Source of the DNA: Bacillota bacterium
Lineage (GTDB): Bacteria; Bacillota; Clostridia; Christensenellales; Aristaeellaceae
Assembly (NCBI GenBank): GCA_023395615.1
Contig: JAEWYP010000087.1
Location: 1 to 52,784, forward strand
DNA length: 52,784 nucleotides
Direction: 5' to 3'
The translations under genes and the position numbers were made by a program. Shown here in pieces: positions 7,594 through 16,091 of the stretch. Position 1 is the stretch's first letter; each line of letters begins with the position of its first letter. The notes under the pieces are model-generated. The model made no database searches and was not told the DNA's origin. It saw nothing but the letters and a program-made list of their open reading frames with translations.

Positions 7594-8232
7594 TCAAACC
7601 TTCTTCGCGCGAATCTCCTTGAGATAGTTATAGACGGTAAAATTGCTGACTCCCAGACGCTCCGCCACATAATCCACGGCGTTGCGAACGGCGAAAATGC
7701 CCTTTTCCTCCAGCAGGGAAACAATTCTGAGCTTATCTTCCTTCTGCATATAGGCAACAGGCTTCTGGAACAGGGACACCTCCGTATCCACAACCGACTC
7801 CATTACGACGCTGATGTCCTGCGCGAAGGTTTCCTTAGGCGGTTTCGCCCCCTGTTGGCTGAAAGATACATTCTCTTCAATCAATTTCCTGGCTACCAGA
7901 TAGTCGGTCAGGTCCTGATTAAAGCACAGCGACCCGATGATATGCCCTTCCTCATCCCGCAAAAAAAGCGTAGAGGAACGAAGCACCCGCCCGTCCGGCA
8001 GTACGTTCTGGTAGTTCACGCTGTTTTGCGCTCCGTCGCCGCCCTCCCGCAACAGTTGCAGCAGATAATCCGTCGCGGGCCCGCCGATTTTACGGTGGGT
8101 TACGTCTCCCTCCAGCCGCACAATGGAGCTTTCCACATGGCTCAGGTCGTGCAGAATTACCTCAAACTTGGGCCCCAGCATCTGCCGCAGGCTCGGTATC
8201 AGTTGCGCAACCGCCTCAAGGTTGGGATGCAC
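7594..8232 (-). CDS. YheO/DauR-type transcriptional regulator
   Basis: The protein has about 212 residues. An N-terminal YheO-like PAS domain (LGPKFEVILHDLSHVESSIV, then GHIIGSLCFNQDLT) is followed by a C-terminal helix-turn-helix of the HTH_22 type ending NAVDYVAERLGVSNFTVYNYLKEIRAK. Such proteins regulate uptake and metabolism genes in response to an unknown small ligand. The start is taken as GTG 8232 (MHPNLEAVAQLIPSLRQML) because it aligns with the usual family N-terminus and has a GGGGAAA site; a TTG at 8259 is the alternative. It lies downstream of the MFS gene but is separated from it by a terminator. The target genes are not evident. Confidence 0.85.
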   Translation of the reverse strand: MHPNLEAVAQLIPSLRQMLGPKFEVILHDLSHVESSIVRLEGDVTHRKIGGPATDYLLQLLREGGDGAQNSVNYQNVLPDGRVLRSSTLFLRDEEGHIIGSLCFNQDLTDYLVARKLIEENVSFSQQGAKPPKETFAQDISVVMESVVDTEVSLFQKPVAYMQKEDKLRIVSLLEEKGIFAVRNAVDYVAERLGVSNFTVYNYLKEIRAKKV

Positions 8233-8365
8233 GCTCGTTTTCCCCGCTTTCCTGACCAAAATCGCATTTTCTCCGCCGAACCGCCCGGCTCCGCTTCAAA
8301 TACCCCAATAATTCTCTGCGTCGTTCCCGTTTCCCTTCCCGGATGAAAAACACCGTTTGCGTATG

Positions 8366-8400
8366 AAAAACCCCTTTTCGCAGGTTTTTGCGAAAAGGGG
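8366..8400 (-). terminator. terminator of the sugar-transport/MFS unit
   Basis: CCCCTTTTCGC and GCGAAAAGGGG form a perfect 11-bp stem, followed on the minus strand by TTTTT. It lies 22 bases beyond the MFS stop. Confidence 0.85.
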
Positions 8401-8421
8401 CTCGATTCCAAATCGTGTGAT

Positions 8422-9612
8422 TCAGGCTGCTTTGCGATTTTTTCTGCGGGTACTGTATGCAAACAGGATGCAGCTTAGCGCCATGGGAATCGCGAATACC
8501 CCAAACGCCAGCCCATAATCTCCTCCGGAAGAATCCACTACCTGCCCGGCCAACCAGGGTGAAACGCCCTGCCCGACGTCCGAGCCGATATAGAACGTGC
8601 TGGACGCGGCGCCGCGGCGATCCGGCGTTACGGTCTTAATGCATTCCGCCTGCAGCGCGGGCCGCACAATGCCCGATCCGACCGTTTTAATCACGGCGGA
8701 CACGGCGAACATCCAGATCGCGGGCGGCCTCCACAGCAGCAGGAAACCCACGATCATCAGCCCCGTACCCAGGTACATGGCCGTAGCCACACCCTGCCGG
8801 TCCGCCATTTTACCGAAGGCCAGCCGGGAGATGCACAGTGTAACCGCGCTCAGTGTGAAGTACCAGCCGATGTTCTCCACGCCCATCGCGGTTCCGTACA
8901 GCGCGATCAGGCTGTTTTCCACACCGCTGGTGGCCGAGATGGCAATGTTGATGCCCGCGTACAGCAGGCTTTCGGTCGCGATAATGTCACCCCAGCGAAT
9001 GCCCCGTTTATTCCCGATGCTCAGCGGACGGTCGTTGCCCTGAAAATCCATCACCAGCGCGATCACCCCGCCCACAGCGACAATCAGCGCCGAAACGGTA
9101 AAGTTGATCGGAAACCCGGCAGAGTCCGCCAGCGCCAGCCCCAGCGAGGGTCCGACCACGATGGCCAGCGCCTGCCCGAGACCAAAATAGCTGACCGCTT
9201 CCCCTACCCGTTCTTTCGGGGAGAAGCCGGGGATCAGCGCCATATTCACGGTACTGCTGATGCCGAACGCCACGCCGTGCAGGATGCGAATGATAAACAG
9301 CATTGTGGTATCGGAAACCAATCCGTACAGAAAGGTGCATACGCCCATGGCAAAGGTGGAAACCACCAGCAGCATCTTCCGGTTCATCCGATCGCTGACC
9401 AGACCGCTAAAGGGCCGGATCACCATGGAGGCGATGGAGAACGCGCCCGTGATCGCCCCAGCCATCGCCACGGTTGTGCCAATGCTGTAGGCGTACTTGG
9501 TCATCGTGGTGGACACCATGGAAAAACTGACGGAAACCACCAGATTGATTATCGAAAACAGAACGTACTGACAATTCAGCAGTTTGGTCGGTCGTTTTTC
9601 TTCTACGGTCAT
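8422..9612 (-). CDS. MFS transporter
   Basis: This 396-residue protein has about twelve hydrophobic helices and the major-facilitator loop 2-3 signature GLVSDRMNRKMLL. A second, related loop GKMADRQG occurs halfway through. It ends with a basic tail (RRKNRKAA). Drug/sugar exporter-like MFS proteins of this type act as proton-coupled importers or exporters in the cytoplasmic membrane. It starts 12 bases after the stop of the LplC-type permease, so it is probably the last gene of that sugar-uptake operon. Its own ribosome site is close to the ATG and coupling is likely. A sugar substrate is inferred only from context. Confidence 0.85.
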   Translation of the reverse strand: MTVEEKRPTKLLNCQYVLFSIINLVVSVSFSMVSTTMTKYAYSIGTTVAMAGAITGAFSIASMVIRPFSGLVSDRMNRKMLLVVSTFAMGVCTFLYGLVSDTTMLFIIRILHGVAFGISSTVNMALIPGFSPKERVGEAVSYFGLGQALAIVVGPSLGLALADSAGFPINFTVSALIVAVGGVIALVMDFQGNDRPLSIGNKRGIRWGDIIATESLLYAGINIAISATSGVENSLIALYGTAMGVENIGWYFTLSAVTLCISRLAFGKMADRQGVATAMYLGTGLMIVGFLLLWRPPAIWMFAVSAVIKTVGSGIVRPALQAECIKTVTPDRRGAASSTFYIGSDVGQGVSPWLAGQVVDSSGGDYGLAFGVFAIPMALSCILFAYSTRRKNRKAA

Positions 9613-9624
9613 TCCTCTAAATCC

Positions 9625-10506
9625 TTATCCTTTAATGGAGCCGATCATAATCCCCTTGACGAAATACTTCTGCAGGAATGGGTAGATACAAAGGATCGGC
9701 ACCGTGGCAACAATAATGATACAGTACTTCACCAGTGTTTGCTGGGCAAGGGCCGAAGCTTTCACGCCTGCGTCCAGACTGCGCTGGGAGTTGTTAATCA
9801 GGATTTCACGCAGGAACAGCTGCAACGGCCATTTGCTGCGGTCGGTCAGGTAGATGGATGCGGTAAACCAGCTGTTCCACAGCGCTACAGCCACAAACAG
9901 CGTAATAACCGCGATCGTCGCCTTGGAGACCGGAATAATGATGTGCCACAGAATCTGCAGATCGTTTGCCCCATCCAGCCGGGCGGATTCCTCCAGCGCG
10001 TCCGGAATCTCCTTAAACGACGAGCGCATAATGACCAGGTTGAACACGTTAAAGGCGCTGGGCAGCACAATCGCCATGCGGCTGTCAATCAACCCCATTT
10101 TCACAATCAGCAGGTAGTTGGGGATCATGCCGCCGTTAAACAGCATGGTAAACGCCATAAACAGCATAATCGTGTTGCCGGGTAAAAAGCGCTTCTGGGA
10201 CAGTACATACGCGGCCACCGTGGTGAGCACCAGATTAAGCCCCACGCCCGCCGCAACGTAGAACAGCGTGTTGGCATAGCCGATCACAATGTTCTGGTAG
10301 CTCAGCACCGTCCTGTAACCTTCAAAGGTAATCGGCGCAATCGGCCACAGATGAAATCCCTGCACCCGCGCCAGCGTATACGGATCCGAGATGGAACAGC
10401 TCAGCACGTGCAGCATCGGCGCCAGACACGCAAACCCCACCAGCCCCAGCAAGATTGCGTTCACAGCGAGAAAAACCCTTCGGCCCATGGATTCCTTAAT
10501 TCTCAT
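9625..10506 (-). CDS. ABC sugar permease, LplC/YtcP type
   Basis: This 293-residue inner-membrane permease has six helices and the EAA loop EESARLDGANDLQILWHIIIP, which docks to the ATPase. The C-terminus YPFLQKYFVKGIMIGSIKG is characteristic of the LplC/YtcP subfamily of carbohydrate permeases in Firmicutes. It forms the second half of a heterodimer with the gene upstream. No ATPase gene is present in the cluster, so a shared MsmX-type ATPase encoded elsewhere is expected, as is usual for this family. Confidence 0.93.
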   Translation of the reverse strand: MRIKESMGRRVFLAVNAILLGLVGFACLAPMLHVLSCSISDPYTLARVQGFHLWPIAPITFEGYRTVLSYQNIVIGYANTLFYVAAGVGLNLVLTTVAAYVLSQKRFLPGNTIMLFMAFTMLFNGGMIPNYLLIVKMGLIDSRMAIVLPSAFNVFNLVIMRSSFKEIPDALEESARLDGANDLQILWHIIIPVSKATIAVITLFVAVALWNSWFTASIYLTDRSKWPLQLFLREILINNSQRSLDAGVKASALAQQTLVKYCIIIVATVPILCIYPFLQKYFVKGIMIGSIKG

Positions 10507-10523
10507 TTTTTACGCCTCCTCGC

Positions 10524-11432
10524 TTAGAACATACTGGTTTCGGTATAAGTTTTGCTCAGCTTGTTGGCGCCCAGCACCAGCAGCAGACTGATCACCGAGT
10601 TAAACAGGCCCACAGCCGTGCTGTAGCCAATCTTTTGCTTGATGATGCCGATACGGTATACGTACGTCATAATCACATCGGAGGTTTCGTAGGTAGACGG
10701 CGTATACAGCAGTAAAACCTTCTCGAAGTTCAGGTTCATAATCGTGCCGACGCTCAGGATCAGCATAATGATGATCGTAGGCATCAGCCCCGGCAGCGTC
10801 ACGCTCAGCATCTGGCGGAAACGCCCGGCTCCGTCGATCTTGGCGGCTTCGTACAGCTCCTCGTTGATGCCGGACAGCGCAGCCAGGTAAATAATACTGT
10901 TAAAACCGATATTCTGCCAGATATCCGACACGATAAAGATGGATCGGAAATATTGTGGCAGAGCAATATAGCTGGTGGCTTTTCCGCCGAACGCCTTCAC
11001 AATGGAGGCGATTACGCCGCTGGAGTTGGTAAACTCAATGATCAGCCCCGCGACCACGATCATAGAGATAAAGTGCGGCATATAGCTTACGGTCTGCACC
11101 AGCCGTTTATAACGCACGTTCTTCACTTCGTTCAGCATCAGCGCCAGTATAATCGGCGCGGGAAAGCAGAACAGGAGGTTGAGCAGGCTCAGAACGATGG
11201 TATTTCTGAACGTACGTCCAAAATACATGCTGTTGAAAAAGTCTACAAAGTTTTCAAACCCGATCCATTTGCTTCCGAAAATGCCTTTCGTAAGCGAATA
11301 ATCCTGAAAAGAAATGGACAGCCCGAGCATCGGGATGTAGCTGAAAATGATCACGAACAGCACGACCGGAAGGATCATCCAATACAGCAATCGGTTTGAG
11401 CGGTAGTTGGCGGCGAGCAATTTCCATTTCAT
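10524..11432 (-). CDS. ABC sugar permease, LplB/YteP type
   Basis: This 302-residue permease has six helices, the conserved periplasm-facing entry SFQDYSLTKGIFGSKWIGFENF and the EAA loop YEAAKIDGAGRFRQMLSVTLP. It pairs with the LplC-type permease 17 bases downstream. The start is ATG 11432, eight bases after a GGAGGAG site; a GTG at 11441 directly abuts that site and is less likely. Known relatives import oligosaccharides such as those from pectin or xylan, but the substrate here is not shown. Confidence 0.93.
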   Translation of the reverse strand: MKWKLLAANYRSNRLLYWMILPVVLFVIIFSYIPMLGLSISFQDYSLTKGIFGSKWIGFENFVDFFNSMYFGRTFRNTIVLSLLNLLFCFPAPIILALMLNEVKNVRYKRLVQTVSYMPHFISMIVVAGLIIEFTNSSGVIASIVKAFGGKATSYIALPQYFRSIFIVSDIWQNIGFNSIIYLAALSGINEELYEAAKIDGAGRFRQMLSVTLPGLMPTIIIMLILSVGTIMNLNFEKVLLLYTPSTYETSDVIMTYVYRIGIIKQKIGYSTAVGLFNSVISLLLVLGANKLSKTYTETSMF

Positions 11433-11499
11433 GCTTTTCACTCCTCCGGTCTAATCCGCAGGACGATAGACCAGTTATTGATAAGGCCAGCCCAAACGC

Positions 11500-11540
11500 A
11501 AACCGGGCGCACCGGCAACCCGGTACGCCCGGCGCGGTTT
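11500..11540 (-). terminator. hairpin between binding-protein and permease genes
   Basis: GGGCG-ACCGG pairs with CCGGT-CGCCC around a CAAC loop, and an outer AAACCG/CGGTTT adds to the stem. The position between the solute-binding protein and permeases suggests partial termination or mRNA stabilisation, giving an excess of binding protein. This is an inference. Confidence 0.6.
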
Positions 11541-11566
11541 ACGTTACAGGGCTTACGAGAGTCGTT

Positions 11567-13195
11567 TTAGCGGCTCATATAGCGGTCGTACGCGCCCTGA
11601 TACGCTTTGATGATGTCCTGTACGCCCAGCGTATTCAGCTGATCCACGAACGCGCTGTAGTTATCCAGCGGTTCCAGACCCATGATGAACTTTACGGTCA
11701 TCTCGTCCACGTAGGACTTGATTTCCGGGTAGAGGTCGGAATATACTTCCTTCTCTTCCGAATTCAAAGTCGCGTTGCTGGGGAAGGTGTAAGAGTAATC
11801 GTCGTTGGTATCCCATACCTTGGCCATATCGGCGGAGGTGGATACGTCGTCGCGGCCGAGCACGGTTTCAAACGGCCACAGGATGGGGGCGGCATAGGCG
11901 CACAGCATATCGGTGATGGTGCCCTTGTCGTTCTTGGCGATCAGGTCGGTATATACCGGCAGACCGTCCACCAGGTTGTAGGTCTTGCCTTCGGTGCCAT
12001 AGTTGCACAGCATGAAGCCTTCGTCGGTAAAGAGCTGGTCGATAAACTTCACAGCCACTTCGGGGTTCTTGCACGTTTTGCTGATCGCGGCGATCTTGGT
12101 CAGTCCTGCGCCGCCCTTATAATAGCCTACATGCAGCTGGTCGCCGGCGGCCTTCACCGGAGCGGGCACGGCCACGAAGTTGAAGTTCGGGTCTACCGCG
12201 GCGCCAAGGCCGTTTACGTAACCCAACACGCCGCCATGATCGCTGGAGGCGGAGCAGAGGTTGCTGCTCATCATGGCCACGCCGTCGTCAAAGGTGATCG
12301 TCGAGGTGAAATCCGGGTCGATCAGGCCTTCGGAATACCACTGCGCCATCATGGTGATGTATTCTTTATAGCCATCCGTCAGCGGGCCGTACATCACTTT
12401 GCCGTCCACCTGATATACAGGGATGAAGCAGTCGGAGGGGTTCTCCATTTCAAAGCCGAAAGCGGCGTTGTAAGCGTTGTACTTGCTGATGCCGGTGTTG
12501 GCCAGGCCCAAACCGCGGGTCATGCCCAGCTCGTCCTTGCAGCGGGTGAGGTAGGTGTGCCAGTCGTCAAAGGTAACGGGGGTCGCCATGCCCAGTTTGT
12601 CCAGCAGATCCTGACGGATGATCGCGCCGCCGTAAGTGAGGCCCGGATCGTCCATATAGGTCGGCTCGCAGAAGTACGGCATGTTGCCGGCGTCGGTCAC
12701 GGTGCCGCGCTCACGGTAGCTGGACGCGCTAATCGCAGCCTTGTAGTTGGGCGCGTACTGATCCACCATGTCTTTGAGGTTGTAGATGATTCCTTCGTCA
12801 ATCGCAGCGTCGCCGCCCTGTTTATAGTAGGAATCAAACCCGATGATGATATCGGCGATATTGCCGGAAGCCATCATCAGCGAGAAGCTGGTGTCCGCCT
12901 CGCCAACGGGGGCAAGCTTCAGTTCGATATGCACGCCGGTCTTTTCTTCCAGCGTTTTGAGAATGTCCATGTTCTGCAGATCGCCAATAATATTGCTGAC
13001 ATCGTGGGAAGAAACATCCATCCACATTGTCAGTGTTACGGGTTCATCCGTAACCTTCTGGATTTTCGTGCCAAGTTTCGCCTTCTCGGCGATCGTGGTT
13101 TCATTCACCCCGTTGGTGGTGGTTTCCGCCAGACCGATGGATACCGTCATGACAAGGGTCAGCGCGAGTAAAATCGACAACATCCGTTTGATCAT
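11567..13195 (-). CDS. extracellular solute-binding protein of the sugar ABC transporter
   Basis: This 542-residue protein is of the LplA/family-1 solute-binding type: two-lobed, with typical blocks VTLTMWMDV, MMASGNIADIIIG and a long C-terminal lobe. It should deliver an oligosaccharide to the two permeases encoded downstream. The N-terminus MIKRMLSILLALTLVMTVSIGLAETT is a signal peptide but has no Cys after the cleavage region, so there is no lipobox. Most relatives in monoderms are lipoproteins, so anchoring must be different here. A consensus promoter lies 74-102 bases upstream, and a hairpin follows the gene. Confidence 0.9.
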   Translation of the reverse strand: MIKRMLSILLALTLVMTVSIGLAETTTNGVNETTIAEKAKLGTKIQKVTDEPVTLTMWMDVSSHDVSNIIGDLQNMDILKTLEEKTGVHIELKLAPVGEADTSFSLMMASGNIADIIIGFDSYYKQGGDAAIDEGIIYNLKDMVDQYAPNYKAAISASSYRERGTVTDAGNMPYFCEPTYMDDPGLTYGGAIIRQDLLDKLGMATPVTFDDWHTYLTRCKDELGMTRGLGLANTGISKYNAYNAAFGFEMENPSDCFIPVYQVDGKVMYGPLTDGYKEYITMMAQWYSEGLIDPDFTSTITFDDGVAMMSSNLCSASSDHGGVLGYVNGLGAAVDPNFNFVAVPAPVKAAGDQLHVGYYKGGAGLTKIAAISKTCKNPEVAVKFIDQLFTDEGFMLCNYGTEGKTYNLVDGLPVYTDLIAKNDKGTITDMLCAYAAPILWPFETVLGRDDVSTSADMAKVWDTNDDYSYTFPSNATLNSEEKEVYSDLYPEIKSYVDEMTVKFIMGLEPLDNYSAFVDQLNTLGVQDIIKAYQGAYDRYMSR

Positions 13196-13268
13196 GTTTG
13201 TGGCTCCTCTCCCTGTTTCAATTCATCCGGAGTCCCGTTGGCGCCTCGGGGCTCGCGTTTCTGGTTTG

Positions 13269-13297
13269 ACTATAAGTTCTGTCGCTCATTCTGTAAA
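13269..13297 (-). promoter_or_regulatory. promoter of the sugar-transport operon
   Basis: On the minus strand TTTACA (13292-13297) and TATAGT (13269-13274) are spaced by 17 bases. The transcript would have a leader of about 65 bases before the binding-protein ATG. Confidence 0.75.
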
Positions 13298-13343
13298 TGC
13301 TGAATATTTGCGAAGCTGATGATATAAATTCTGGTCTGTTTTT

Positions 13344-13355
13344 TACCATATGGTA
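13344..13355. promoter_or_regulatory. 12-bp perfect palindrome upstream of the sugar promoter
   Basis: TACCATATGGTA is a perfect palindrome about 47 bases upstream of the -35. This is a usual distance for an activator site, and the AraC-type regulator is encoded immediately upstream. Binding is inferred. Confidence 0.4.
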
Positions 13356-13435
13356 GCGTTTTTACTCCGAATGCGCCATTTTTATCCCAAAACAAACAGC
13401 CGTTTTCACAGGCCTTTTTCCGTCTGCCAGCCTAA

Positions 13436-13478
13436 TCAAAAGCGGGGCATAAACGCATTTCCGCGTTCGCGCCCCGCC
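13436..13478 (-). terminator. terminator of the AraC-type regulator gene
   Basis: GCGGGGC and GCCCCGC pair around an inner AACGC/GCGTT stem, followed on the minus strand by TTTTGATT. It lies just after the regulator stop. The rest of the gene-free stretch 13196-13503 holds only the promoter and palindrome listed separately. Confidence 0.75.
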
Positions 13479-13503
13479 GAATTTTACTGGCCCGCCTGTG
13501 CCG

Positions 13504-15819
13504 CTATTCCTCCGGGTCCCCGTCGTCACCCTCGTCGTCGCTCTCATCATCGTCCCCGTCGGTTCTGCCGGTCTGGAACTGTCCGGGGGTTGTGCCCTCG
13601 TAGCGCTTAAAAATGCGGATCAGCGTCTGGCTGCTGTTGTACCCCACCCGACCCGCAATTTCCGCCACGGTAGCCTTCTGGTCGCTTTCCATGATTTCCT
13701 TGGCCTTTTGCACCCGATAGCTGTTAATATAGTACAGCAGGCCGATTCCTTTTTCCTTTTTGAAGATGCGGGACAAGTATGGCAGCGAGAGGTTGAAAGC
13801 GTCCGCAACCTGCTTTACCCCCAGACCCACGTCAAAATAGTGAGCCGCGATGTAATGCTCGATCTGTGTAAGCTTCCCCTGTATGTCGGGCGTCTTGCTC
13901 TCCTGACGGCCCACAAGGCGGTCGATCACCTCAAAGATCACGTCTTCCAGCTCCTGCCGGGTTCGTGCGGACAACAGACGCGCCACCGGGTTGGTCTCTT
14001 CGTAGAAGCTGGTGCCAAGGTCCGGCTCCACTTCGTGCAGAACGTTCAGCATCATGTTCATCACGCCAAACATGCGGCAACGCATCACATACAGCGACAT
14101 TCCGTCACGGCAGTTATAATAGGCCATGATCTCCCGAAGCATCTGCTCGCCCTGGCTGTAGTTTCCCTCCATCATCAGGCTGGTAAACTGCCTTTCGGCA
14201 TCCACGATGTCGTAATCCTGCCACGCGATATCGCTGGAGAACATCGTTTCATCATAAAGAATCACGCGTTTTTCGGTTTCCGTAACAAACTCGGCATATT
14301 CCCGGGCCTGCAGCGCGTTATGGTAGGACAGGTGCACGTTGTCGATTCCATCAATCGCGTCTCCCACATAAATCGACAGCGTAGCCAGTTCGGGCTGTTC
14401 CACCGCGTGCTTTACCATCTGCTCGCAAATCTGCTGCACGGCAAACTGTGCGTCGTTGTGGGACACGCTGTCGTCAAAGCAGAAGATCGCCGCGTAAGCG
14501 TCGCTGTTTGGCTGGATCTCACACTGGCAGATTTGCCCTGCGCATTCCGAGGCCAGCAGGTTCAGGGTGCCCAGCATCGCCTTGCTGCCTTCCGGGGTGG
14601 CCTGTGCTTCCGACGTCTCCAGGTCCACCAGCGCCGCTACAAAAACATTGCCCGTAAAAATACCGTCCAGCTGTTTTCGGCGATTCTTCTCCAACGCATT
14701 CAGGTTGCCCGACAGCACGGAGGTAAACAGCTGCGTATTCGCAACGCGGCTTAACTGTTCAATCTCGGTATGCATCTGGTCGTCGGCACTGAGCAATTCT
14801 CTCAGTTTGCTGCCAAGCGCAGTAAAGTCGTCGCTGGCTTTATCAGGGATCTGTGCCGCCTGCTTCAGCTGCTGCAAAGGCTTATAATTATGTTTTGCCA
14901 GCAAATAAGCCGCCATCAGCCCCAGCGCAAGCGTGCCGAAGGTGAAGTACAGAAAAGCCAGCTGCATATCCGTAATGTCTTTCAGGAAGGTAGCGGAAGG
15001 CACCGAAAGAACAAAGCGGAAAGGCGTTACGGAGGAATCGGCATAGGTAACCACCAGTCCGTCGCTGGTGCCCTGTCCTTCCGCATATTGCGTGGAAAGG
15101 GCGGCATAATCCACAGGGTCGCCTACTGCGCGGTCACCGAAAATCGATCCGCTCGGCAGCAGCATATAGGCGGAACCGTTGGTGGTTTCGCTCGTTCTCA
15201 TCAGGAGATTATGGATGGAGTCCGCATTCAGCACGATAATCAGCGTAACGACCGGCTGATTCCCGCGGGCGCCCAGCGTTTGCACCATAATCAGCGATTT
15301 TCCGCCGTTAAGAACATAAAAATCACGCAGGTGGTTTTGTTTCATCAGCGCCAGAAAATCGCTTTCACTCAGGCCGATGCGCTGAGTAATCACCTTGTTC
15401 AGCTGATTATCGCGGGTATAGATATGCCCGGAGTCCAGCAGACATTCCAGATCGCCGCAATACGCATAGATATACTTCACCAGCGCCTGTTGCGTGGTAA
15501 AGTTAGCCAGATACTTGGCGCGTTCGTGTGTCTCATAATACTTCTGAGCATTAAAAGGAAGCGTGATGTACTTCATCCTTGCAAGGGTGGAAGAAATGTA
15601 AATCGTATTGCCGATATTAGACACTGTCTTGAGCTGTTCATCCACTACGGTACTCACCTGGCGAACGTTCATCCTGCCGTTTTCATAGGCTTTATGGGTC
15701 AAAGTGTCTGTTGTGTAATAATACAGCGCGATCCCCGCTGTGATCGGCACCAGCAGGATAATGACATAGCAGACGACCCAAAACCGAAATGTGCGTGACT
15801 TCCAAAAGGAACTCTGCAT
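13504..15819 (-). CDS. membrane-bound AraC-family regulator
   Basis: This 771-residue protein starts with a transmembrane helix (residues about 12-34), has an extracytoplasmic Cache-like sensor of about 250 residues and a second helix near 290-310. It then has a cytoplasmic region and a C-terminal AraC DNA-binding domain with two HTH motifs (VKQVADAFNLSLPYLSRIFKKEKG and VAEIAGRVGYNSSQTLIRIFKRYEG). This is the architecture of the YtdP/YesN-like regulators that sit beside LplABC-type sugar transporters and activate them on sensing an extracellular sugar. It is followed by the transporter genes on the same strand. The C-terminus carries an unusual run of about 20 mostly Asp/Glu residues (GDDDESDDEGDDGDPEE) beyond the HTH domain. 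Confidence 0.92.
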   Translation of the reverse strand: MQSSFWKSRTFRFWVVCYVIILLVPITAGIALYYYTTDTLTHKAYENGRMNVRQVSTVVDEQLKTVSNIGNTIYISSTLARMKYITLPFNAQKYYETHERAKYLANFTTQQALVKYIYAYCGDLECLLDSGHIYTRDNQLNKVITQRIGLSESDFLALMKQNHLRDFYVLNGGKSLIMVQTLGARGNQPVVTLIIVLNADSIHNLLMRTSETTNGSAYMLLPSGSIFGDRAVGDPVDYAALSTQYAEGQGTSDGLVVTYADSSVTPFRFVLSVPSATFLKDITDMQLAFLYFTFGTLALGLMAAYLLAKHNYKPLQQLKQAAQIPDKASDDFTALGSKLRELLSADDQMHTEIEQLSRVANTQLFTSVLSGNLNALEKNRRKQLDGIFTGNVFVAALVDLETSEAQATPEGSKAMLGTLNLLASECAGQICQCEIQPNSDAYAAIFCFDDSVSHNDAQFAVQQICEQMVKHAVEQPELATLSIYVGDAIDGIDNVHLSYHNALQAREYAEFVTETEKRVILYDETMFSSDIAWQDYDIVDAERQFTSLMMEGNYSQGEQMLREIMAYYNCRDGMSLYVMRCRMFGVMNMMLNVLHEVEPDLGTSFYEETNPVARLLSARTRQELEDVIFEVIDRLVGRQESKTPDIQGKLTQIEHYIAAHYFDVGLGVKQVADAFNLSLPYLSRIFKKEKGIGLLYYINSYRVQKAKEIMESDQKATVAEIAGRVGYNSSQTLIRIFKRYEGTTPGQFQTGRTDGDDDESDDEGDDGDPEE

Positions 15820-15873
15820 GTTCTACTCCGTTCGTTCTCTGTGCACAGCTGCCCTCTGCAGGCCAAAAAGCGC

Positions 15874-15920
15874 ATGAACCCGCCTCAATTATGATAGTGT
15901 TAAGGATAGCGCGGGTTCAT
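15874..15920. promoter_or_regulatory. perfect 10-bp inverted repeat flanking a -10 element
   Basis: ATGAACCCGC (15874-15883) is repeated inverted as GCGGGTTCAT (15911-15920). One arm sits inside the spacer of the regulator promoter and the other lies just downstream of the expected transcription start. This is a good candidate for a repressor or autoregulator operator, because both arms cannot be in the same transcript. Confidence 0.6.
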
Positions 15921-15931
15921 CTCTTTGTCAA
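15903..15931 (-). promoter_or_regulatory. promoter of the AraC-type regulator gene
   Basis: On the minus strand TTGACA (15926-15931) and TATCCT (15903-15908) are spaced by 17 bases, about 85 bases upstream of the ATG at 15819. Confidence 0.8.
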
Positions 15932-16012
15932 TACATATACAGGTCGCCTTTTCTGTGCGAATGGCAGATGATCACGATAAAACAAAGTCCCTTCCAGATT
16001 AAAAAAGGTTCA

Positions 16013-16041
16013 TTTACTTGTGTACAGGATGTACGTACAAT
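16013..16041 (+). promoter_or_regulatory. promoter of the MoaF-like gene
   Basis: TTTACT (16013-16018) and TACAAT (16036-16041) are spaced by 17 bases. The spacer contains repeated TGTAC units (TGTACAGGATGTACG), a possible operator. Confidence 0.7.
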
Positions 16042-16091
16042 AAAAGCAGATGAGTTTCGTTGATCCATTTCAGTGAGGAGGTTCGTGAAAA

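Noticed and set aside
11396..13171. 591-residue open frame opposite the sugar-binding protein
   Set aside because: Shadow of the solute-binding protein gene; no domain, no ribosome site and low-complexity His/Gly/Val composition.
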